From NCBI GenBank assembly GCA_001567485.1, contig JZRA01000092.1, forward strand, positions 172,987 through 236,986: a stretch of 64,000 bases of DNA, read 5' to 3'. Position 1 is the stretch's first letter. Each line of letters starts with the position of its first letter. Shown piece after piece: positions 57,102-64,000 of this stretch. The notes under the pieces were generated by a model. The model had not been told where the DNA came from. It saw only the letters and a program-made list of their open reading frames with translations, and did no database searches. A program made the position numbers and the translations under genes. This DNA comes from Chloroflexi bacterium OLB13. Its GTDB lineage: Bacteria > Chloroflexota > Anaerolineae > Aggregatilineales > Phototrophicaceae.

Positions 57102-59264
57102 CTATCCTTTGCTTATGGCGTCTGAACTTAGCCTACGAACGATTCGATGGTGGCGTGTGCCCCGACTAGCGGCCTGATTTGATAATCTCGTCGGCGATGC
57201 TGTTCGGAGCACGGTGTACTTGTCGAACTCCATCGTGAACGTGCCCCGTCCCTGCGTGATGTTGCGCAGGTTCGTCGCATAGCCGAACATCTCGGCCAGC
57301 GGCACCGCCGCACTGATGGTGGTCGCACCCAAACCGCGCGGTTCCATGCCTGAAACCAAACCGCGACGGCTCGACAGATCGCCGACGACCGAGCCAGTGA
57401 ACTCGTCAGGAACGACAACTTCCACTTTCATGGTCGGTTCGAGCAGCACCGGATGCGCCTTTTGGACGCCCTCCTTCAAGCACATCGAACCGGCGATCTT
57501 GAATGCCATTTCGCTCGAGTCGACCTCGTGCGACGCGCCATCGACAAGGCGCGCACGGACACCAACGAGCGGATACCCAGCAAGCACGCCACCCTGCATG
57601 GCCTCGCGCATGCCGTTCTCGGTCGGGCGGATGAATTCCTTCGGAATGGCGCCGCCCCTGATTTCATCCACGAACGCGAAGCCGTCCTTGCTGGCCCGGA
57701 TGTCTTCGTCTGACATCGGCTCAAACTCGGCGACGACGCGGGCATACTGACCCGAGCCGCCCGACTGCCGCTTGAAGATTGTGTCGACCCGCGCGCTGCG
57801 CGTGATCGTCTCACGGTACGCCACGCGGGGCCGGCCCACTGTCGCCTGCACGCCAAATTCACGCATCAGGCGGTCGACCAACACCTCAAGGTGCAGCTCG
57901 CCCATGCCACGCAGCTTGGTCTGCGAGTCGTCGACCTCGACTTTGAAGGTCGGATCTTCCTCGGCCAACCGGCGCAGCGCCTCGCCCATCTTCTCCTGAT
58001 CGCCCTTGCTGTTCGGCTCGATAGCGACTTCGATGACCGGCTCAGGGAACTTGATGGTTTCGAGCACAATCGGATGATCGGGCGCCGCCAACGTCTCGCC
58101 GGTGAAAGTCTCCTTCAGCGCGAGGATCGCGGCGATGTCGCCCGCGTGGATCTCGGTGATGTCTTCGCGGCGGTCGGCGAACATCCGAACGATGCGGCCA
58201 ATACGCTCGCGCGCGCCCTTCGTCGTGTTCATGACCGTGGTGCCGCTGCGAAGCACGCCCGAGTACACGCGCACGAAAGCAAGACGGCCAACGTACGGAT
58301 CGGTGATGATCTTGAACACCAGCGCGGCAAGCGGTTCGGAATCTTCCGCCTTACGCTCAAGCGGTTCTTCGGTCTTCGGGTGCATGCCGGTGACCGCCGG
58401 GATGTCCAGCGGCGAGGGCAGCAGCTCAACGACCTTGTCCAACATGAGCTGGACGCCCTTGTTCTTCAAAGACGAGCCGCACAGCACGGGCTGAAGCTTG
58501 CCGGCGATGGTGGCGGCACGCAGCGCACCGAGCAGTTCGTCGTCGCTGATCGCCTCTTCCATCAGATACTTCTCAGTCAAGTACTCGTCGTTCTCGACGA
58601 TCTTCTCGACCATTTCGGCACGCATCGTCTCGGCCTGTTCGCGGTGGCTCTCAGGGATCGGGTGATGCTGGATGTCCTGCCCGAGGTCGTCGCCATAGAT
58701 GACGAGTTCCATCTTGAGCAAGTCGATGATGCCCTTGAACTGATCGCCCTCGCCATACGGCGTCTGGATGGGAACCGGGTTCCCATTGACGCGGTCAGTG
58801 ATCATCTGCACACAGCGGGCGAAGTTGGCGCCAACGCGATCCATCTTGTTGACGAAGCAGAGGCGCGGCACACGATACTCGTCCGCCTGCCGCCACACCG
58901 TCTCCGACTGCGGCTCGACGCCGGCGACACCGTCAAACACGACGACGCCCCCGTCGAGAACGCGCAGCGAACGCTGCACTTCCGCGGTGAAGTCGACGTG
59001 GCCCGGCGTATCGATCACGTTGATCTGATGCCCCTTCCACGCCGCAGTCACGGCTGCCGAGGTGATGGTGATGCCACGCTCACGCTCTTGAACCATGTAG
59101 TCGGTCGTGGCGGCGCCATCATGCACCTCACCGATGCGATGCACCATACCGGTGTAGTACAGGACACGCTCGGTCGTCGTGGTTTTTCCGGCATCGATAT
59201 GCGCGATGATGCCGATGTTGCGGACCTTCGAGAGGTCCAGCTTAGTCTCGGTTTGCTTCGACAT
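57102..59264 (-). CDS. fusA: Elongation factor G, C-terminus frameshifted
   Basis: Translocase GTPase. The first ~685 residues are standard: G1 [19 protein letters not shown], switch I RERGITI, G3 DTPGHVDF, G4 NKMDR, domain [21 protein letters not shown] and domain [18 protein letters not shown]. After FDKYTV the frame is non-family and ends at 57102. In the neighbouring frame the sequence reads [13 protein letters not shown] then a stop at 57166, the normal EF-G ending. One missing G next to 57209-57210 explains this. The true end is therefore probably 57166, giving about 700 residues. Confidence 0.95.
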   Translation of the reverse strand: MSKQTETKLDLSKVRNIGIIAHIDAGKTTTTERVLYYTGMVHRIGEVHDGAATTDYMVQERERGITITSAAVTAAWKGHQINVIDTPGHVDFTAEVQRSLRVLDGGVVVFDGVAGVEPQSETVWRQADEYRVPRLCFVNKMDRVGANFARCVQMITDRVNGNPVPIQTPYGEGDQFKGIIDLLKMELVIYGDDLGQDIQHHPIPESHREQAETMRAEMVEKIVENDEYLTEKYLMEEAISDDELLGALRAATIAGKLQPVLCGSSLKNKGVQLMLDKVVELLPSPLDIPAVTGMHPKTEEPLERKAEDSEPLAALVFKIITDPYVGRLAFVRVYSGVLRSGTTVMNTTKGARERIGRIVRMFADRREDITEIHAGDIAAILALKETFTGETLAAPDHPIVLETIKFPEPVIEVAIEPNSKGDQEKMGEALRRLAEEDPTFKVEVDDSQTKLRGMGELHLEVLVDRLMREFGVQATVGRPRVAYRETITRSARVDTIFKRQSGGSGQYARVVAEFEPMSDEDIRASKDGFAFVDEIRGGAIPKEFIRPTENGMREAMQGGVLAGYPLVGVRARLVDGASHEVDSSEMAFKIAGSMCLKEGVQKAHPVLLEPTMKVEVVVPDEFTGSVVGDLSSRRGLVSGMEPRGLGATTISAAVPLAEMFGYATNLRNITQGRGTFTMEFDKYTVLRTASPTRLSNQAASRGTRHHRIVRRLSSDAISKG

Positions 59265-59298
59265 GCTTTGTCTCTGCTGTCACTCAGCTGACAATGTG

Positions 59299-59766
59299 TT
59301 ACTTGTAATGCGCGAAGGCGCGGTTGGCCTCCGCCATGCGATGGGTCTCGTCCTTCTTCTTGATCGAGTTCCCCTGACCGTTCGCCGCGTCGATCAGCTC
59401 GGCGGCGAGCTTGGCCGGCATCCCCTTGCCAGCCCGCGAGCGCGAATTGGCCAGCAGCCAACGCATCGCCAGCGATACACCCCGATCGCCATCCACTTCG
59501 ACAGGAACCTGATAGGTTGAGCCGCCAACACGGCGCGGCTTGACTTCGACGGCAGGCGTGACGTTGCGAAGCGCCTGATCGAAGATTTCGAGCGGATTGC
59601 GACTCAACTTCTCTTCGATGATGTCCATCGCGTCATACATGATGCCCATGGCGGTGCTGCGCTTGCCGCCGTACATCATGCGGTTGATAAACATCGTGAT
59701 ATGCACGCTCTGAAACTTGTTGTCCGGCGCAACTTGGCGCTTGGGTGGGCTGTTACGTCTTGGCAT
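59299..59766 (-). CDS. rpsG: 30S ribosomal protein S7 (uS7)
   Basis: 155 residues. MPRRNSPPKRQVAPDNKFQSVHIT, FINRMMYGGKRSTAMGIMYDA, PAVEVKPRRVGGSTYQVPVEV and KGMPAKLAAELIDAANGQGNSIKKKDETHRMAEANRAFAHYK. Primary binder of the 16S 3' domain and str-operon repressor in E. coli. Confidence 0.98.
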   Translation of the reverse strand: MPRRNSPPKRQVAPDNKFQSVHITMFINRMMYGGKRSTAMGIMYDAMDIIEEKLSRNPLEIFDQALRNVTPAVEVKPRRVGGSTYQVPVEVDGDRGVSLAMRWLLANSRSRAGKGMPAKLAAELIDAANGQGNSIKKKDETHRMAEANRAFAHYK

Positions 59767-59781
59767 CGTTACACCTACTCG

Positions 59782-60222
59782 CTACTTCTTACCGGTGGCA
59801 GCGCCGGCCTTGGGCCGCTTCGCGCCGTACTTGCTGCGGGCCTGCAACCGGCCCTTGACGCCGTCCGAGTCCAACGTGCCGCGCACGATGTGGTAGCGGA
59901 CGCCGGGAAGATCCTTCACACGGCCACCGCGAACCAACACAACGCTGTGCTCCTGCAGCGAATGGCCCTCGCCGGGGATGTACGCCGTGACTTCGAGGCC
60001 GTTCGACAGACGAACACGGGCCACTTTGCGCAGCGCCGAATTCGGCTTCTTGGGTGTCATCGTCTTGACGACCGTGCAAACGCCGCGCTTCTGCGGGGCG
60101 CCCTTGCGGCGGCGCGTCCGCTTCTGCGAGTAGGCGTTCAGCGTGTATTGCAGTGCAGGCGCCTTCGTCTTGCTCTTCTTCGACTGGCGGCCCTTACGCA
60201 CCAACTGGTTGATGGTAGGCAT
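59782..60222 (-). CDS. rpsL: 30S ribosomal protein S12 (uS12)
   Basis: 146 residues from [13 protein letters not shown]; the frame is open to 60243 but the added residues are not family-like. Decoding-centre loops [17 protein letters not shown] and [29 protein letters not shown] are intact, with Lys at the two classical streptomycin positions, so no resistance change is seen. First gene of the long operon. Confidence 0.97.
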   Translation of the reverse strand: MPTINQLVRKGRQSKKSKTKAPALQYTLNAYSQKRTRRRKGAPQKRGVCTVVKTMTPKKPNSALRKVARVRLSNGLEVTAYIPGEGHSLQEHSVVLVRGGRVKDLPGVRYHIVRGTLDSDGVKGRLQARSKYGAKRPKAGAATGKK

Positions 60223-60418
60223 AACACTCCCTGCTGAAATCACTCGTACCGTCGCTGGCTACAGGCGCACAAACGGGCGAATTGCGGCCATTGCGCCGTT
60301 CGCCCGGTGCTTCCTGAAATGACGAGCCGCAACGGCATGCCGATGCACTTTCGCCACATACACTCGGTTCGGGGTCGTCATTGCCTGCTGATGAGGGTGC
60401 GGCCCCGGTTTAGATTGA
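60223..60418 (-). other. Leader of the rpsL operon
   Basis: About 195 transcribed, gene-free bases between the predicted start and rpsL. I saw no ORF worth reporting and no intrinsic terminator; it may hold a regulatory structure but none is convincing by eye. The remaining 60454-60631 between promoter and the CDGSH gene shows nothing recognisable. Confidence 0.4.
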
Positions 60419-60424
60419 GCGGCT

Positions 60425-60453
60425 ATCCTATCAGTCAGCCGGGGCGCTGTCAA
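60425..60453 (-). promoter_or_regulatory. Strong promoter of the str/S10/spc operon
   Basis: Minus-strand consensus TTGACA (60453-60448), 17-base spacer, TAGGAT (60430-60425); transcription would start near 60418. Best-formed promoter in the window with the trp one. Confidence 0.8.
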
Positions 60454-60631
60454 GACGCGTTCTCACGTGGTTCTCAAACTCCACCGGCTGAAAACCCGCG
60501 TAGGTCTTTCGCACTCGACCACCACGAGGTTAGCATGCGGTGAGAAATTTCCGCGCTGCATGTCGATCCGGGATGCGGCCGCTGTCGCGCGCTGTCTACC
60601 GTGACCGGATGACACCACGGCCTCAGCGAAT

Positions 60632-61297
60632 CTAGTCGGCGGCGAACCCGTTTCGGAGGTGCGTGTCGTCGCAGAACGGTTTGTTGCCGCTGCCCCCGCA
60701 CCGGCACAGCCATGTCTCGTTTCCGGCGTACTGCAGTGATCCATCGGAGCCGTACAGTTCCAGCGGGCCATTCAACTGCAGCGGCCCACACTTTTCCGCG
60801 ATCACCGTCAGCCTGCCCGTGCGCTCAGTCAGAGGTTTCGCGTCCGGACGGGGTCTCTCCTCCGCGACAAAGTGGATGTCCTTGTGCGAGTTGTCGCAGA
60901 ATGGTTTGTGTTTCGACTGGCCGCAGCGACACAACGTGACACGCGTCTCACCTTCGACATCCACGCCGGCCGCGATGATATGGAGGTCGCCGGTGAGCTG
61001 AATCGGCCCGTCCGCCCACAACACACCAACATTCTCGGTGGGAATCGACTCGGCCTGACCGCCGTCGTGCCGGTCGATATGCAGCGCGCCGGACGGGCAG
61101 CGCCGCACGACATCGAGTATCTCGTCGGGCGACGCGCCGTTGGCGTCAATCCACGGACGCCGTGTCCTATTGAACACACCCGACAGACGCTGCACACACT
61201 CCTCGGCGTGAATACACCGCGTCAAGCTGTACGTGACGTCGGCTTGCGTCCCACGATAACGATGATCGTCGGCTCGTCCCTTGTACGCGTCTCCCAC
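60632..61297 (-). CDS. Double CDGSH iron-sulfur protein with N-terminal divergent Fe-S domain
   Basis: 221 residues. An N-terminal ~80-residue Fer4_19-like domain with spaced Cys (TRCIHAEECVQRLSGVF, CPSGALHI) is followed by two CDGSH-type motifs: LCRCGQSKHKPFCDNSH and LCRCGGSGNKPFCDDTH, each with the three Cys and one His that bind a 2Fe-2S cluster. Bacterial proteins of this layout are of unknown redox or cluster-transfer function. No operon partner is apparent; divergent from the PBP gene with 157 bases between. Confidence 0.88.
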   Translation of the reverse strand: MGDAYKGRADDHRYRGTQADVTYSLTRCIHAEECVQRLSGVFNRTRRPWIDANGASPDEILDVVRRCPSGALHIDRHDGGQAESIPTENVGVLWADGPIQLTGDLHIIAAGVDVEGETRVTLCRCGQSKHKPFCDNSHKDIHFVAEERPRPDAKPLTERTGRLTVIAEKCGPLQLNGPLELYGSDGSLQYAGNETWLCRCGGSGNKPFCDDTHLRNGFAAD

Positions 61298-61318
61298 GGT
61301 TCACCTTCCGATCCCCGT

Positions 61319-61347
61319 CGCACATCGGCGCTTTCAAGGCTTATAAT
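61319..61347 (+). promoter_or_regulatory. Candidate promoter of the PBP gene
   Basis: CGCACA (61319-61324), 17-base spacer, perfect TATAAT (61342-61347). The start codon is about 108 bases downstream, so the leader is rather long. Confidence 0.5.
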
Positions 61348-61454
61348 CGTAAATCGTGTGTAAAATTCCTGCCACCGGGCCGATTTCAAGCCCCAAGTGT
61401 GGTTTACTTACGTTGCGGCTCGTCTGCCAACCACAGAATTAAGGTACGCTCGTA

Positions 61455-63638
61455 GTGCGTCGTCTTGCACTCCTCACCCTCCTGATATGCGCGGCCCTCA
61501 CAGCCTGCCAGCCGGCGCAGAGCGACGTTGAGCCACTGCCGACCCTATTCCCATCCCCGACGCCGGAACAGTTTACTTTGGAAGAAGCCGAACGCACCGC
61601 GAACGCGTTCTTGTTTGCTTGGCAGTCGTCGGACTACGGGACGATGCACAGCCTCATCAGCTTCAGCACGCGGGACGCGACGCCGCTTGACCAGTTCAGC
61701 GCGATCTACGAGAACGCCGCCGACACCATGTCGCTCACGGCGCTGGCGATCCGCCCGCTGGCGATTGCGCGCGACGCGAGCACGCCGCGCGTCGCTGTGA
61801 TGGTCTACGACGCGACGTTCACGACAGACTTGCTGGGGACATTCACCGATCCCGAACGGGAGCTGACGCTCGTATTCGAGGATCGCGAGCGTACATGGCG
61901 CGTCGCATGGTCGCGGGGCGATGTGTTCCGCGAGATGGAACAGGGCGCGCAGCTCCGGCTGCTCACGACGACCGTCAACCGCGCCAACATCTACGACCGC
62001 AGCGGGATCGTGCTGGCGATGCAAGACGACCGGCTGATCGTGACGGTCAATGTCGTGCGTCGCAGCATTCGCGATGAGGCCGGCTGCATTTCGACATTGG
62101 CTTCCGCGGCGAACGTCGAGCAAGACGTCATCGCGCGGCGCTTGGATTCCACACCACCTGACTGGGTCAACGAGATCGCGCAGATCGAGCCGGCCGCCTA
62201 TACCGAATACTCGGCGGCGCTCGAGCAGCAGTGCGCGGCGACGTTCGGAAATCGGCCCGCACGCCGCTATCCGAACGGAAGCCTGATGCCGCACATCCTC
62301 GGCAGCGTGGGCTACGTCGATCCAGAAGACGTGCCGGAGATCGTCCGCGAGGGCTTCCCGCAGGACTCGATCCTCGGCCGCAGCGGGATCGAACGCAGTT
62401 GGGACGAGGTACTGCGGGGACGTCCGCGCGTCGAACTCGTACTCGACATGCCGAACGGCACCCGCCTGCGCTCGTTAGGTGTCCGCCCATCGCAAGAGGC
62501 GCAAGCCGTCTGGCTGACCATCGACACCGGTTTGCAGGCACGCGTATTGGAGATCCTCAGCACCGCTTACGCTCAGAACGCCGACACATGGGGACGACAG
62601 AGCAAGGGCGCAGCGGCCATCGTCATCGACGTGCGCACCGGCGAAATCCTCGCCATGGTCAGCTACCCCACCTATGACGGCAACGCGTTTACACCGAACC
62701 CGTCCATCGGCCGGCAGCAGGCGTTGGAGATTATCGAAAAGACCAGCACCGATCCGCGCCTCCCGCTGCTCAACCGTGCAACACAGGGCCGGTATCCGTC
62801 CGGCTCGGTGATGAAGATCGCAACGTCGATGGCCGTCGCTGAATCAGGCGTGTACTCGGTCAACACGCGATTCTCGTGCAGCGGATCATGGACACGAAAC
62901 GGGATCACCCGCACCGACTGGCTCGCCAGCGGGCACGGCACGCTCGATCTAGCAGGGGCCGTAACCAACAGCTGCAACCCCTACTTCTATGAAGTCGGCT
63001 ATCAGATGAATCTGGTCGATCCATTCCTGATGCCGCGGCTTCTACGCCAATTCGGGCTAGGGCAGCCAACCGGATTAACCGATCTGCCGGAAGACCCGGG
63101 CAACATCGGCGATCCCGACACGTATCGCGCCAAAACCGGCCTGCAGTGGTCGTTCGTCGAGGCCGTGTCGATGGCGATCGGTCAAGGCGAGGTCGAAGTC
63201 ACACCACTGCAAATCGTCCGCCTGACTGCCGCAATCGCCAACGGCGGCGACCTGCTCAGGCCGTACCTTGTGCAGAAGGCCGGCCTTTTTGACGACTTCA
63301 GCTATGAGGCGCAGCCTGAGGTACTCTCGCAGATCGATGTGCGCGACGAAGTGTTGAATACGGTACGGCGGGGCATGTGCGACGTGACGACCGCCTATAC
63401 CGGCACGGCGACCTTCCAGTTCGTCGACTCGCCGCTGCAAGCGATTGGCGTATGCGGCAAGACCGGCACCGCGCAGAACCTGCCCGGCCCGACGACTCAC
63501 GCATGGTTCGCCGGTTACGCCCCGCGTGAAGAGCCAGAGATTGCCGTTGTCGTGATGGTCGAGGACGCCGGCGAGGGATCGGTGGTCGCCGCGCCGCTGG
63601 TGCGTGACATCATGGAATACTACTTCTTCGGGGAATAG
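61455..63638 (+). CDS. Lipoprotein penicillin-binding protein (class B transpeptidase, MecA-like N domain)
   Basis: 727 residues, GTG start. A lipobox signal peptide LTAC with Cys18 replaces the usual uncleaved membrane anchor. Then comes an NTF2-like domain (about 35-155: LEEAERTANAFLFAWQSSDYGTMHSLIS) resembling MecA_N. The PBP dimerisation domain follows (IYDRSGIVLAMQ, GSVGYVDPEDVPE, DSILGRSGIERSWDEVLRGR), then the transpeptidase with SVMK at 451-454, SCN at 506-508 and KTG at 669-671. It cross-links peptidoglycan outside the membrane; by architecture it resembles PBP2a/PBP3-like class B enzymes. Resistance to beta-lactams is not implied. Followed by an SGNH-hydrolase gene with one base between. 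Confidence 0.9.
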   Translation: MRRLALLTLLICAALTACQPAQSDVEPLPTLFPSPTPEQFTLEEAERTANAFLFAWQSSDYGTMHSLISFSTRDATPLDQFSAIYENAADTMSLTALAIRPLAIARDASTPRVAVMVYDATFTTDLLGTFTDPERELTLVFEDRERTWRVAWSRGDVFREMEQGAQLRLLTTTVNRANIYDRSGIVLAMQDDRLIVTVNVVRRSIRDEAGCISTLASAANVEQDVIARRLDSTPPDWVNEIAQIEPAAYTEYSAALEQQCAATFGNRPARRYPNGSLMPHILGSVGYVDPEDVPEIVREGFPQDSILGRSGIERSWDEVLRGRPRVELVLDMPNGTRLRSLGVRPSQEAQAVWLTIDTGLQARVLEILSTAYAQNADTWGRQSKGAAAIVIDVRTGEILAMVSYPTYDGNAFTPNPSIGRQQALEIIEKTSTDPRLPLLNRATQGRYPSGSVMKIATSMAVAESGVYSVNTRFSCSGSWTRNGITRTDWLASGHGTLDLAGAVTNSCNPYFYEVGYQMNLVDPFLMPRLLRQFGLGQPTGLTDLPEDPGNIGDPDTYRAKTGLQWSFVEAVSMAIGQGEVEVTPLQIVRLTAAIANGGDLLRPYLVQKAGLFDDFSYEAQPEVLSQIDVRDEVLNTVRRGMCDVTTAYTGTATFQFVDSPLQAIGVCGKTGTAQNLPGPTTHAWFAGYAPREEPEIAVVVMVEDAGEGSVVAAPLVRDIMEYYFFGE

Positions 63639-63639
63639 C

Positions 63640-64000
63640 ATGCGCCGCATCGTAGCTGTCACGCTGCAAATCCTCATCATCATCGCGATCTCCGTCGGGC
63701 TGCTCGAACTGGTGCTGCGTGTGGCAGCGCCGCACCTGCCCGGCCAGATCGGCGTCGTGGCGCGCTACGTGACCACCGGGCAACCGTTCAGCGAGGCATG
63801 GACGCCGGCATGGCGCGAGAACCGCGACCACTTCTACGCGCTCCGCCCCGGCATCGAGAACGCCTGCAGTACGGCAGCCCGTCCGTGTCGTTCCGGCTCA
63901 CGACCCATAAGCTGTGGGACGACGGACTGCCGCCCGATGAAGGCATCGGCTCCGTACCGCGCGGCGATTTTGCGCCGGATGTTGTGGTCGTCGGCGACTC
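63640..64000 (+). CDS. SGNH/GDSL-hydrolase-like protein (partial, frameshifted)
   Basis: Starts at the ATG at 63640, one base after the PBP stop, and runs off the right edge. A membrane helix (TLQILIIIAISVGLLELVLRVA) is followed by a soluble part ending YALRPGIEN. At 63863-63864 the frame breaks: adding one C (CC to CCC) restores LQYGSPSVSFRLTTHKLWD and leads to PDVVVVGDS, the block I start of SGNH hydrolases. Catalytic Ser is at the edge; later blocks lie outside. Family assignment rests on the membrane anchor and the GDS motif, so moderate confidence. Confidence 0.55.
   Translation, partial: MRRIVAVTLQILIIIAISVGLLELVLRVAAPHLPGQIGVVARYVTTGQPFSEAWTPAWRENRDHFYALRPGIENACSTAARPCRSGSRPISCGTTDCRPMKASAPYRAAILRRMLWSSAT

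Noticed and set aside
57891..59291. Long open frame on the plus strand opposite fusA
   Set aside because: Its codon pattern mirrors fusA, it lacks recognisable domains, and similar long antisense frames occur opposite many genes in this GC-rich sequence.

Overview
The window looks like a chromosomal segment of a high-GC bacterium, most probably a member of the Chloroflexota (Anaerolineae-like). That placement is an inference from overall protein character: BTAD-type regulator, zinc-type S14, a CDGSH double protein, many Chloroflexota-style membrane proteins and a T-box upstream of trpE. I saw no rRNA, tRNA, CRISPR array or complete mobile element.

Left third (1-16.6 kb), minus strand: two adjoining amino-acid operons that together run from DAHP to tryptophan. 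The trp operon is trpE - histidine-phosphatase-like - trpG - trpS - trpD - trpC - trpF - trpB - NUDIX - trpA. It is preceded by a sigma70-type promoter and a T-box riboswitch with a TGG (Trp) specifier codon. Directly downstream lies the aro operon aroH - aroF - tyrA - aroA - aroE - aroC - aroK - aroB (aroB runs off the left edge). Its own promoter and leader carry a short ORF with a Tyr-Ala-Phe-Tyr-Tyr-Phe run, followed by a strong intrinsic terminator. This looks like a leader-peptide attenuator sensing Phe/Tyr. No terminator is visible between trpA and the aro promoter, so read-through from trp into aro is possible.

Middle (16.6-43.3 kb): mixed genes. They include a BTAD regulator with a degenerate ATPase domain, an O-antigen-ligase-like membrane protein, and an ltaE - CPBP protease - HerA-like ATPase - PLC-like run. 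A SelW-like thioredoxin-fold protein, an isolated phage-tail-tube-like protein, polX, an SH3b protein and ligA follow. Then come a TSUP transporter, an rRNA methyltransferase, aspS (with an apparent frameshift) and a probable 6S RNA gene just downstream of it. An LCP protein, a lipoate/octanoate transferase, a catalytically degenerate tyrosine-recombinase homologue, a GT-C glycosyltransferase, a histone-deacetylase-family protein and trehalose synthase complete this part.

Right third (43.3-60.5 kb), minus strand: one long translation operon rpsL - rpsG - fusA - tuf - rpsJ - rplC - rplD - rplW - rplB - rpsS - rplV - rpsC - rplP - rpmC - rpsQ - rplN - rplX - rplE - rpsN - rpsH - rplF - rplR - rpsE - rpmD - rplO - secY - adk - map. 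It ends at map without the usual infA - rpmJ - rpsM - rpsK - rpsD - rpoA - rplQ tail. The right edge carries a CDGSH iron-sulfur protein, a lipoprotein penicillin-binding protein with a MecA-like N domain, and the start of an SGNH-hydrolase-like gene. aspS, fusA and the SGNH gene each show the same defect, one missing C/G base next to a C/G run, which points to sequence or assembly error rather than real gene loss.
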